Shown here: positions 22,061-32,906 of the stretch, one piece after another | Layout of the letters: every line of letters starts with the position of its first letter | Numbering within the stretch: the first letter of the stretch is position 1 | NCBI GenBank assembly: GCA_958496175.1 | Contig: OY292275.1 | Span: 62,263,701 to 62,327,700, forward strand | Source: Sisyra terminalis | Taxonomy: Eukaryota; Arthropoda; Insecta; Neuroptera; Sisyridae | Direction: 5' to 3' | DNA: 64,000 bases | Position numbers and translations under genes: made by a program | Notes under the pieces: generated by a model | Told to the model about the DNA's origin: nothing | Database searches by the model: none | Seen by the model: the letters and a program-made list of their open reading frames with translations, nothing else

Positions 22061-23273
22061 GTTAAGGTCGTGTGAAATCATTAGAAAATTCTGGGCGACT
22101 AATAAAATAATTGGCACGTAAGTGCACCGTCTGTTTCACGGTCGTAAAAAAAAAAATGAATTATAAAGAAACAAAAGGAATGGAGAAAAAAAAACGAATG
22201 GAATGCGTTCGTGTTAAGACCTCTCTCAAATATTAAATTTTGATTAAGACGTTTTGGAATGTAGACGATAAGAGGGTGGGTTCTATAAAATAGGAGAAAT
22301 ATTACAAATTTTTCTATAATTACATTCCAGCTTTGCTGGAACCAATTGGGAATTTGAAAAAAAAAATTATTGATTTTTTTCATGTATTTTAAAACTTTAT
22401 TATTAATAATATTGATATTTAATGCAAAAAACTTAAAAAAAAATTTTTTTCAATTAATTATAAACGATTAAAAATTGATAAAATTTAAAAAAAAATCACG
22501 TGACTATAAACGCGCCATGAATGGTCACCATAGTTGTGACGTAATAATGTTATAGCTATTTAATAACAATACAGCGTTTACAGCTATTACACGTGACTAG
22601 ACAATAATATTGAAAATTTATTGCTAAAAAACGAGTCGTTAGTTGATTCCAATTAGCTATGTGTGATAAATGATTTATAAAGGCAAAGTCTGATAATATT
22701 CCTGCACTGCTTGAAACCATTTATTTCGACGTTTGCCATCTTGGGGAACATTTAAAAACATTTCGTTAGGAGTTGTTTTTGTAGTATTCGTTCATAATGG
22801 TACAAAACAAGAACAGTAACTTTTAAGGTTCGACATGCTCAATATAAATTTCAATATTTAACTATCACAACAGAATTAAATCAATCAAAACACTGTACTT
22901 ATTATTTCTGTATCAACTGCAATCATTGACAACTAACATTAGGACGTCACACGCGCTCGTGTTTGTTCGGGAGCTGTCGGCGTGTTTTCGGTACTAGATT
23001 CAAAAAATTCAAAAATTAATTTTTATTTTGAAATAACTTTTAAATTATTGCGAAAATAAAAAAATAAAAAATAGTTTTGCTATAAAACTTATATATGATC
23101 TTTCCATTTATCACAAAAAAAAAAAAATTCACAAACCCAATTGCATAAAATTTAATTTGGCTGTGAAACTAATGCACTTGTGCAACAATATATGGTTGAG
23201 GACCTAAAACCTAAACCTGAAACAGCTTATCAAAAACCGTCGAGGACAGATTAACGTTTACCAATATAATCAC
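22061..23273. other. Intronic sequence; possible unidentified repeat at 22495-22990
   Basis: Two CACGTGACT motifs (about 22498 and 22590) and a CpG-rich end near 22950-22995 suggest an old element. I could not define its borders. ATAATCAC at 23266-23273 is the left duplication of the next element. Confidence 0.35.
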
Positions 23274-23811
23274 TAGACTGATTCAAAAAAAATGATGAAT
23301 TTTTTTTTCTTAATTATATCGAAAATATTGTTGGGAATGACAACAAAAAAAATCCTGTGAAAGTTTAAGCTCTTAATATTAAGTATTAAGAGGTGCCGCA
23401 TCGCAAATTTCGATTTTCCATTTAAATAACATGGGAACAATATTCTCTTGCACTTTGGAATTTTATAGCTCACGTTAATGACAATATTTCAGAATGGCCA
23501 ACGTATATTCTTGTAGAAAATTTAACGATCTACAAAAAATGTCTTGTACAAGTTTTTGATATATCTATTCCTTCAAAAATTATTCGAGGTTCAATTTGAT
23601 GAGAAAATTTTACAGGACATTTTTTGTAGAGCACTTTTTTTCCTATAACTTATCTCTATAAAAGTTTTTGATATTTTTCACAGGTCCTAAGTTGCTTGCA
23701 TTAAACTGAAAATTGCCTGAATTATATTTTTAACATAATTTTTTTTTATTACTAAGAACCTGTAAAAAAATATCAAAAACTTTTATAAAGATAAGGTATA
23801 GGAAAAAAAGT

Positions 23812-24145
23812 TGTTAGGATTTGGGAATTTCTAGATATAATTAGAACCCAGAAAACTCAATAAACTTTGAAGCTTTAATGTTGAGGCACAAATTAGAGAA
23901 TTTAGGGAATCCTTGCAAAATATCCGAGCAAAAATCACCATAGTAAAAATAAATGGGAAATTTCCCATTGAGTCCCACTAAGAATTTCCCAATTGGGGCT
24001 CAATCAGGGTCCGATGGATACATCGGTCATTCCCAAAGTAATTTTTAGTCTGGTATTAACTTAAAGTCTTAATTTAGCAGCACTTTTATATATAGTATGA
24101 AAATATTATCATAATGAAGTTTTCTATATACCGGAATCCTTCACC
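23812..24145. repeat. Direct repeat, first copy
   Basis: It begins TGTTAGGATTTGGGAATTT and ends CCGGAATCCTTCA. The second copy is at 24373-24719, 228 bp further on. The TG...CA edges and equal size invite comparison with a miniature LTR element, but no primer-binding site or target duplication was found. Confidence 0.75.
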
Positions 24146-24372
24146 GGTGTGCTATGCTCTTGCCAAGTCTCGAAATATGATGGGAAATCATTTATCGAAA
24201 GTTTTAATATCTAATTAATGCTAATGATTGTAAAATTGGATTCTAAAGTTTTCTATTTTGTCGCAAATTTTTGTCTAAATATTAATAATGGTTATTTGTT
24301 TCATGAGGATTTTTTACCTTTGTTCAGTGATTACCTGTGAATTAGTGTTTTGATTTTATTGTTTGTTTTTAG

Positions 24373-24719
24373 TTGTTAGGATTTGGGAATTTAATTTTTC
24401 TGGAATATCTACAATAGGAACCCAGAATACTCAATAAACTTTGAACCTTTAGTTTTGAGGCACAAATAAGGGAATCCAGGGAATCCTTGCAAAATATTCG
24501 GGCAAATAACATCGAAGTACAAATAAATGGGAAATATCCCATTGAGTCTCACTAAGAATTTCCCAATTGGGGCTCAATAAGGGCCCGATGGATACATCGG
24601 TCATTTCCAAAGTAATTTTTAGTCTGGTATTAACTTAAAATCTAAATTTAGCAGCACTTATATATATAGTATGAAAATATTATCTTAATGAACTTTTCTA
24701 TATACCGGAATTCTTCACC
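24373..24719. repeat. Direct repeat, second copy
   Basis: It matches the first copy over its length, sharing CCCACTAAGAATTTCCCAAT or its variant, GATGGATACATCGGTCATT and TTTTTAGTCTGGTATTAACT. A small insertion lies after the first 20 bases. Confidence 0.75.
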
Positions 24720-25082
24720 TAAAGAGAAGTTTTAATATTTTTTCAATTTTTTGACGCAACCATCAATTTTATGAGAAAATTTTCGAATAACTTTTGAAGG
24801 AATAAATATATCAAAAACTTGTAAGAGACCTTTTTTGTAGATCGTTCAATTTTCTACAAGAATATAGCTTGGTCATTCCGAAATATTAACCAATGTAAGC
24901 TATAAAATTCTAAAGTGCAAGAGAATATTGTTGCCATGTTATTTAAATGGAAAATCGAAATTTGCGATGCGGCACCTCTTAATATTAAGAGCCTTAACTT
25001 TCACAGGATTTTTTTTTGTTATTCCCAACAATATTTTTGATATAATTAAGAAAAAAATAATAATTTTTTTTGAATCAGTCTA

Positions 25083-26474
25083 ATAATCACCAACATTTTT
25101 CCTATAAAACAGCAATAATTTATATGAGAAAATAACATCAATTTAACGACAGCATTTAACTTCCTGACAAGATAACCTGATTTAATGGGCTTTCAACATA
25201 GATGCCTTTAAAGGCAATCAAAACCCACGACAGAAAAAAAATTGGACTTAAATATCGGTTGATAAATGGTCAGTCGCACATTATCACAGTCATAAGTGAC
25301 AAATCCTAATGAGTTGAAATGTGTGAACATCACACATTAAAAACTAATTTGATTAATGATCTTTGAAAAAAATTTCGCAATCCACCTACGTCCCATTAAG
25401 ATTCTCTCATGACCAACAAATCCCCTATAAACTATTCTTTATTTATTTTTTTAAAGCAATTTTTTCAACAAGATTTCCCCGTACGTCTTTTATACCCAGA
25501 GAAATCAAGAGACGAAGCCATAAGCCAAGTAAACAATACATACATCATTTCCGGTAATAAAAATAGTGACTGTAAAAAATTAGCACTACCATATAGCATA
25601 TTACGTCATTTTTATTTCCGGACAACACCGCGCCAATTGTAAAAACGTAATGCTGGCAAAAATTTGGCTTAGTTTCAAAAAATTGGAAAATTGATCGTAA
25701 AAACCAAAATGACCGGATAGCTGAAATGCTTTCATTCATTTTATTGAGTGATTCATTCATCAGATAATATTAAGACTTGTCCCCGGTTTTTTCTCTTTTA
25801 CGTTGGTATCTTTGGCAAAGGCTTTAGTAGTAAAAATATTTTTTTAATTAGAAGATGAGGAAGTTAGTCTTTTTCTACAGCAATGGTCTCCAATCCTTCC
25901 CCGTGCAGGCTGTTTTACATGTACTTGCAGCTGGGTCATTACAATGGACATATCAAAGTTTCTTTAACTTTTTACATTAATTATGAACAATTTTAAGCAA
26001 TTAATTGATTTAAGAACATAATTTTTTACCAGAGAATCATAGTATCTCAAATCCATTTTTTGGATTTCAGCACCAAGATCATCGTAACTCTTTGAAGCCA
26101 AATTATCAATATTTATCGTAAATTATTGGGCAATTTATTACTCAAGCAAAAATCGTCCCATGAGTAAGTACTTTAAAAAAATATAAATAAAATTTGATCC
26201 ACTCCTCCAAAAGGTTCGCTATCCTGGGCCTAGATTATGCTTTTAAGCTTAAAAAGGATGGGTATCTTTATTCTCAAATCTGCAACCTCAAAAATACAAT
26301 AGTAGACATGCTTACAAGAAATATCGTTTACAATAAATTTCACGAAGTTTAAAACATTGATCTCAGCAAATATTTAAAACTAAGTTCAACCCTAAAATTT
26401 TGAGATTCTAACCCTCTGATAGTTATAAAAGAGGATATAACTTCCTTCGTGAAGACAAAAAAACATTTTTCACC
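25083..26474. other. Intronic sequence; one small hairpin element
   Basis: Only the 71-bp inverted-end segment at 25551-25621 stands out. Confidence 0.4.
25551..25621. repeat. 71-bp segment with 20-bp imperfect inverted ends
   Basis: CCGGTAATAAAAATAGTGAC at the left faces CGTCATTTTTATTTCCGG at the right. It may be a very small MITE. Confidence 0.5.
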
Positions 26475-26487
26475 AATCTTCTACAGT

Positions 26488-26832
26488 GTATACAATATAT
26501 AGAATATATTGCGGTCCAATTTATGTAGTATAATTTAATATAATAATAATATATATAAATCATACCATAAACAGAAGTTCAAACAAAAATATTCGTGACG
26601 TAATGCCCAGATACGTATTTCGATTGCCAAGCAATCTTTCTCAGTGTTTGGATCACTCCGTAACTGCTTTGTGATGATTCACATTTTTGGGCAAAACGTC
26701 ACAAATATTTTGGTTTTAATTTCTGTTTATGGTATGATTTTTATATATTATTATATTAAATTGGACCGCAATATATTCTATATATTGTATACACAGTATA
26801 ACTGTTCAAAGTCAGCGAAAAAATCTTATTTT
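26488..26832 (+). mobile_element. Family A palindromic retroposon with 13-bp target duplication
   Basis: AATCTTCTACAGT flanks both ends exactly (26475-26487 and 26833-26845). The element opens at GTATACAATATATAG, has inverted A+T arms, and ends with a tail outside the palindrome: CAAAGTCAGCG, an A-run and TCTTATTTT. The asymmetric tail with variable-length, non-fixed duplications fits target-primed reverse transcription, not a cut-and-paste transposon. It does not encode protein. Confidence 0.88.
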
Positions 26833-26845
26833 AATCTTCTACAGT

Positions 26846-27488
26846 AAAATACTCTAGTGATAGATCAATTAAAAATGCTCTTCAAGTTAATAACTAAACA
26901 CAAATTCAGCTACTCCATTAAGAGAATCAGATTCGAAGAATCGAAAGTCAATGTCTTAATCTTAATCCCTAAATCCCGAAATTAAAACAATACATAAATC
27001 CCGTACGGAATTTCAGTTGGACCATTGAATTTCTAATTACTGACATTTTTTGGACGTTAATTTGTAATTGTTACATCTTTATTAAATGTGCATTACCACC
27101 TGTTACACAAAAAGATATGCCACATTTTAAAGTGCAAAATAACTAAGTAATTCAACTTGAAATAATTTATAAGGAGATAAATGGCAATTGAATGACTATT
27201 GATTTAAAAACGACATTATTATCCGGTACACCCATTATATCAAATATGACTAAATAATAAATTTTTCGCAATTAATTAATAATTACTAAATTATTTTGGT
27301 CGCAAACGACACGGATTCCTTTATAATTCTCTATGAACGATTTCCTATTGAGTGGCAAATCAATTTTTTTTGTAAAATTAAAACTTTAAAGCCTTTAGTT
27401 ACCTAATCGGTATAGGATCAACCTAAAATCCTTAACTCCCCTACCATTGTCTTAAATCATTTTGCATTTGGTAATTTTAATTTTAGTT
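26846..27488. other. Intronic sequence; block shared with about 50930-51075
   Basis: GATAAATGGCAATTGAATGAC followed by ACATTATTATCCGGTACACC has a diverged partner near 51014-51070 and a shorter one near 21020. An old dispersed repeat is likely. Confidence 0.45.
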
Positions 27489-27498
27489 ATAAATTGAT

Positions 27499-27830
27499 GA
27501 TAAAATTCAGATCTCAGCTTTTAGTTTTTTTAAATAGGAAGACAATTCAGGTGGTTTAAGATCGGTTTTTTTTTTTATTTAATATTTTTATTATTCAATT
27601 AGCTACGTTTCGTTACGTATTGTAACTTCATCTGGCTTCTTGAATCACAAAAAATATAGTATAATAAATAAATCATTTCTATTTATTTATTGAAATTAAA
27701 TTGAAAATATTATATTTTTGTGAATAAAGAAGCCTGATGAAGTTACGATACGTAACGAAACGTAGCTAATTGAATATTAAAAATATTAAAAAAAAAACCG
27801 ATCTTAAACAGCCTGGATTGTCTTATTTAA
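27499..27830. mobile_element. Family F foldback with 10-bp target duplication
   Basis: ATAAATTGAT lies directly outside both ends (27489-27498 and 27831-27840). The arms hold inverted copies of GACAATTCAGG, TTTAAGATCGG, AGCTACGTTTCGTTACG and AACTTCATC. One end (GATAAAATTCAGATCTCAGC) extends beyond the palindrome, so the element is asymmetric like family A. Confidence 0.85.
27734..27760 (+). other. Hammerhead-like core, family F
   Basis: CTGATGA, one extra A, GTTACG, loop ATA, CGTAAC, GAAA. Stem II is six perfect pairs. The mirror copy on the minus strand near 27608-27634 has CAGATGA in place of CTGATGA. Confidence 0.5.
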
Positions 27831-27840
27831 ATAAATTGAT

Positions 27841-29606
27841 TCAAATTAAAAAGCATCTGCATTTGTGCATCTGCTTGATTTTCCCAACTAAATGTTCAAC
27901 ACACATAACAGAATAGCGGTTGTTCAAAGAACAAAAAAAAAAAACTATAATTTTCTCGGAAACTAAATTTTAAATTAGAAAAAAAAATTCGCTTTGGTAT
28001 GTATGATTAAAATCGCAACAAAAAAAAAATGTAAAACAAAAAAAAAATAGTACGCAGGATGTCAAGAGATTTGCTAGATACATTGTTCCATTTAATTATA
28101 ATTTGTTAATGATTATTTGATGAGTTCCTTTTTTCTTTCCACATTGTCTATTTTTGTGAATTTTTATTGAAATAAACGTGGGACGAGGGGGTGGGGTGGG
28201 TTGAGGGGGTGTTTTATCTATGTGTATGTCGCCGTGTTTTAATCAAACGACTGGAACGAATTTTTCAAAAGTTTTGCAATTAGTTTTCCGAGTTTAATTC
28301 ATAAATGTTTGTGTGGGAGTTGTACGTTTCAATTGCATTGTGCACAACTGCATAAAGTTGCACACAAAATGCATGAGTTAATTTTTTTTTTTTTTTTTTA
28401 GTAGTTTCTAGTGTTTTAATACTTTTAATACTTGACGTGCTGCTGAAGAGTCGACAAATTATCAAAGAGATTGTTGCAGAGGAAAAATAAAATTTATGTC
28501 TGGAAAATTTAACATTTTTTTTTTGTTTCGCTTCTCTCAAGTGCACTAAATTTCGTTTCAGCTCTTTGTCTTACTAATTAGTAGATAAAATCCGCTATGC
28601 TGAACTTTTTGTTTGAATTGCGGCTGAAACTTTATAATTGAAAAGTTGCAAATGTTAACGTAGATCAATCACAAAAATTTTCCTTTTAAAAAAAATTTTC
28701 TTGGAATCCAACAAGTAGTGGTTTTCCCCGAAAAACTACAACCTCCAAATAAAATTCCATCACAGTATTCTATGATTTATAATCGCTTAACGGTTGGGCC
28801 ATTGCAAATGTCATCGAACGTAATTTCAACATCAATCTGCATTTGCAATTGTAATCGGGCTGATTAAATCGTGTCGATCCAATCAAAGTCAAATTTTCTC
28901 CATATCCATTGCTACATCTCCATCATCTGCCGCCTTCCACATCCCATTTCCTCGACCAATCAAAAATAATTCGAAAATTTCAAATCGAATATGCATCGGT
29001 ACAGTTTAGAGAAAAGTTCATCACTCATCATGGTGTAGACCATTGAACACGGTTTAGCTCTGATAAATTAGAAAAAAAATAATAACATTTTCAACCAAGT
29101 AACAGAAATGAAGAGGCAATAGGAAGCGGGGGGGGGGGCACCGTAATAATAATGGTAATAAAAAAAAATGGAAAGAATTCATTGTATCATGGTGTGTAAA
29201 GTGAATGTACCTATGAAGATTTTTCTGTTTCGGTTTCGGGAAATAACGGGTCAAGAATGCGCAACTAATTTCTCGTTTCTTTGTTGTTTGGTGTTTTTTT
29301 TTTTGCCTCCAAATGATTTAGATTGTATACGTAAGGTACATAGTAATGAGATTTCAAGTTTTCTTTTTCACATTGAATTTTTCCAAATACAAATTTTGGA
29401 TTGGGTTTTCGGAATAAATGTTTTAATAAATTCAATTTAATTACTACGCGATTTTCTTTAATTCGCTTTCTAAACATTAGATTCTCTCCGATAAAAAAGA
29501 AAAACATTAAATTTTCAAATGATTGTTTTTCCAAAACTGAAAATATTTTCTCTTGTCGTGTGGAGTTTTCCAGAAAATGTCGGTTCCCTGTATGAAAAAC
29601 AACCAA
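27841..29606. other. Intronic sequence; G-rich motifs within
   Basis: Contains the G-quadruplex motif at 28180 and an 11-G run at 29128-29138. A less A+T-rich stretch lies at 28790-28990. No ORF with a recognisable product was found, though short frames overlap on both strands near 29170-29600. Confidence 0.4.
28180..28209 (+). other. G-quadruplex motif on the sense strand
   Basis: The G runs have lengths 3, 5, 4, 3 and 5 and are separated by loops of 4, 1, 1 and 4 bases. This meets the usual G3+N1-7 rule with a spare run. It stands in strongly A+T-rich surroundings and would be present in the pre-mRNA. Confidence 0.7.
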
Positions 29607-31200
29607 GAACCAGGCGTTAGGTGTTCGAAAAAATTTTGAGGAGCCGGAGCTAAAATTTTTGGTATGGTGAGACTGGAGCTGGAGTCACAAAAAATGTATA
29701 CAAGTATTAGGGGATAAAAGAGGAATGCAATGAGAGTGCAATTGTAATTAATGAATGACCTATAGTAAATGATCGTTTTTGTCTAAAATTGTCATTAGCG
29801 TTATGACAAGTGTTCCAGAATCATTGATTAATCATTTTGGAACAGGTTGTGGAACCAGAACCAGGCGTTAGGCGTTCGAAAAAAATTTGAGGAGCCGGAG
29901 CTAAAATTTTTGCTATAGTGAAACTGGAGGCGGAGTCACAAAAATGTATACAAGTATTAGGGGATAAAAAATGATCGTTTTTGTCTAAAATTGTCATAAG
30001 CGTTATGACAAGTGTTCCAGAATCTTTTGTAGTACGAAATTTCAAAATTCTCTGAATATTTATTTTCTTATTTCCGAGAGTTCTATGGCTTTGATATGAA
30101 TATAGTTTCTAGGCAGGGTGTTTCTTTAACTTTTAAATTGGGTCACGTTTGCTTATTGAAGATTTTTCTTCTTGGTTCTGAAAACTATTTTTTTTTTTTT
30201 GGTATTTTCCTGATTTTTTTCCATTGTTAATGCTCAGCCTATTTGATGACTTTGTTTCCCCATATGATTTCAAAACTTTATTGGTTAATCATTTTGGAAC
30301 AGGTTATGGAACCAGGCGTTAGGCGTTAGAAAAATTTTTGAGGAGCCGGAGCTAAAGTTTTCGCAATAGTGAGACTGGAGCCGGAGTCACAAAAAATGTA
30401 CACGAGTATTAGGGGATAAAAAATGATAGTTTTTGTCTAAAATTGTCATAAGCGTTATGACAAGTGTTTCAGAATCTCTTGCAGAGTGTAAAATTTCAAA
30501 AATATTTTTTTCTTGTTTCCGAAAGATCTATGGCTTTGATAAGGATATAGTTTATAGGCAGAGTGTTGCTTTAATTTTTAAATTGGGTCACGTTTGCTTA
30601 GTGAAGATTTTTCTTCTTGGTTCTGAAAACTATTTTTTTTTTGGTATTTTCCTGATTTTTTTTCCATTGTTAATGCTCAACCTATTTCATGACTTTGTTT
30701 CCCCATGTGATTTCAAAACTTTATTGGTTAGTCATTTTGGAACAGGTTATGGAACCAGAACCAGGTTTTAGGCATTCGAAAAAATGTTGAGGAGCCGGAG
30801 CTAAAATTTTTGTCATGTGAAATTGGAGCCGGAGTCACAAAAATGTGTGCAAGCATTAGGGGATAAAAAAGGATCGTTTTTGTCTAAAATTGTCATAAGC
30901 TTTATGACAAGTGTTTCAGAATCTTTTGTATAGTGCAAAATTTCAAAATTCTCTGAATATTTCTTTTCTTGTTTCCGAGAGTTGTATGGCTTTGATAAGG
31001 ATATAGTTTATAGGCAGGGTGGTTCTTTAACTTTTAAATTGGGTCACATTTGCTTATTGAAGATTTTTCTTCTTGGTTCTGAAAACTATTTTTTTTTTTG
31101 GTACTTTCCTGATTTTTTTTCCTTTGTTAATGCCCAGCCTATTTGGTGACTTTGTTTCCCCATATGGTTTCAAAACTGTATTGGTTAATCATTTTGGAGT
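29607..31200. repeat. Tandem array, about 450-bp units, roughly 3.5 copies
   Basis: GAGGAGCCGGAGCTAAA occurs near 29639, 29890, 30342 and 30790. Units also share TTTTGTCTAAAATTGTCAT, TTAAATTGGGTCACGTTTGC and TTCTTCTTGGTTCTGAAAAC. The first unit is shortened to about 250 bp by loss of its middle. No unit has a long conserved ORF. Confidence 0.9.
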
Positions 31201-32476
31201 AGGTATATGTTTAATTGAACTAGAAAAATTTTTGCTCCAGGTAATATGTTAAAGGCTTCGAAAGGATGTCTACAATTTTCTTGCATTTTATTCGACTAAA
31301 AACCAAGTCCTAGATAATTCAACTTGTTCTCCGAAAATTTGGTACCTTTTCTACGAAATTTGTTAATTTTTGAGAATAAGGAAGTATTAAGTAAACTATA
31401 TCAGCTAAGAAATTATTTTAGATCATATACGAACAACAGAAATCAGATAAATCTCTCATGATCTTCATGAACCACTAAATTGTCATTTTAAATAAAATTA
31501 AAATTAATTCCATTCATTTATAAATATTGTTTTTAGATTTAGAAAAAAATAATAATAATAGAAATATTTTCAAGCAACAAATTTGAAGTCTAATGGAAGG
31601 GCGCTGTTTTCGTTGTTCCTTTTTTTGAGTTACTGCGCATATTTTTTGCGCATAGTTTGTTTGTCAGTGAAAAATGTGGTGTGCAATTTTTTTCGGTGAT
31701 AAAAAATTGAGGAAAATGAATAATTTAATTTGGTTTTGTTGTGGAAAAACTATGGAAAAGTGGTTTTGGAGGGTTCAACTATCTTTGCCAAACTTTACTT
31801 TTGTTCAAGTAAGTGAAAACATTTGTATGCATTTCGTTTTATATAATGTCCATATCTGCCCATATAATTTTCCATAAGATCATCCCATGGAATTGATATT
31901 GATCATTACATTGAAAAGAAATCTTATATCGGTGAATTAGCTGGATATTTAACGATTTTCTTGTATTTTTCCTGAAAATTTCATGATTTTTTTTGGGAAT
32001 TGATTCATTAATTTTTTATAGGCGTCGGTCCCAATAGCTTATGCGGTTTTATGCAGTCTTGCATTAATTAACCATTATGACTTAAAAAGCGATAGTTGAA
32101 ATGATTTTATATATTTTTAATATGCTTTAATATTATTTAATGGAGAATTTGATAGGTATTTCAATGGAAAAATTGCTGGAAAAAAAATCATTTTTTTTCG
32201 ATGGCGTCCAATTTACAAAAAAACTATTTGACATCGATATCTTTTATTTTAATTCGCAATTTCCAATTCATAGATGTCGCTTGTGTTTTACAATGCACTT
32301 ATAGTATTTACATAATTGTAATGGAAATATACTCAAAAGAAAATATCACAATACTTGTTGAAAATATCAACAAGTAAATGAAAATGCAATGTGCAATAAT
32401 TGTATTTTTTTATTGGTCAATTGATTTTACTATAATAGTAAGCCATAATGACCCAATGGGCAAGACTAGGATTCTT
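31201..32476. other. Intronic sequence with no recognised feature
   Basis: A+T-rich. A weak acceptor-donor string (TTTTTGCTCCAG|GTAATATG) at 31240/31241 was noted but is a poor ratchet match. Confidence 0.4.
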
Positions 32477-32906
32477 CCGGTGCCACGATTTTACGGCGGA
32501 TTCTTGTAGATCTCGGCGGAAAAAAGTTCGAAAAATGATAAATTATTACAACCATAGTTCCGCCAATTTTTTTTGTGCTTAAAAATTTTAAAATAGGGGT
32601 CCAGAGGTAAAATTCCAGAGAGGTTTGGGAGGTGTCCTCCATATCTGGAAATTTTGAATTTTTTATTTTGTTTTTATTTTAATTCGGGAGTTAGACCATA
32701 ATTAAATAAATAAAAAATTTTTTTGAGGGTGGCTGCCCCCCTGGACCCCTTGTTTATTTTTTTTAGTACATATAATTGGTGGAGCTATGGTTGTAAATAT
32801 TTACCCTTTTTTTCTTATGAAAATCATAGTAAATCCGTTTAAAAAGGGGGAAAAAAATTTTTTTCGTCGAGATCTATATGAATCCATTGTGATATCCTGG
32901 CGCCGG
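32477..32906. mobile_element. TIR element with about 120-150 bp diverged inverted ends
   Basis: The ends read CCGGTGCCA and TGGCGCCGG. Inward, GATTCTTGTAGATCTCGGCG faces CGTCGAGATCTATATGAATC, and TTACAACCATAGTTCCGCC faces GGTGGAGCTATGGTTGTAA. The arms have diverged, so it is an old copy. The centre contains a C-rich block (CTGCCCCCCTGGACCCC) facing GGGGTCCAGAGG. Confidence 0.7.

Larger units (their letters stand above)
23274..25082. mobile_element. Foldback element with 8-bp target duplication and internal insertion
   Basis: The ends are TAGACTGATTCAAAAAAAAT and its complement. ATAATCAC lies directly outside both ends (23266-23273 and 25083-25090). The arms (about 23274-23640 and 24740-25082) are inverted copies with blocks such as GAGGTGCCGCATCGCAAATT. 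Between them lie a second small foldback (about 23632-23822) and a pair of direct repeats. The element is 1.8 kb and has no coding capacity. Confidence 0.85.

Noticed and set aside
28280..28546. 88-codon minus-strand frame
   Set aside because: Driven by A/T homopolymers (Lys runs); no motif.
29168..29606. Frames of 64-113 codons on both strands
   Set aside because: Mutually overlapping shadows in A+T-rich sequence without protein-like features.
31225..31250. TTTTTGCTCCAG|GTAATATG as a third ratchet site
   Set aside because: The pyrimidine tract is short and the donor lacks G at +5.
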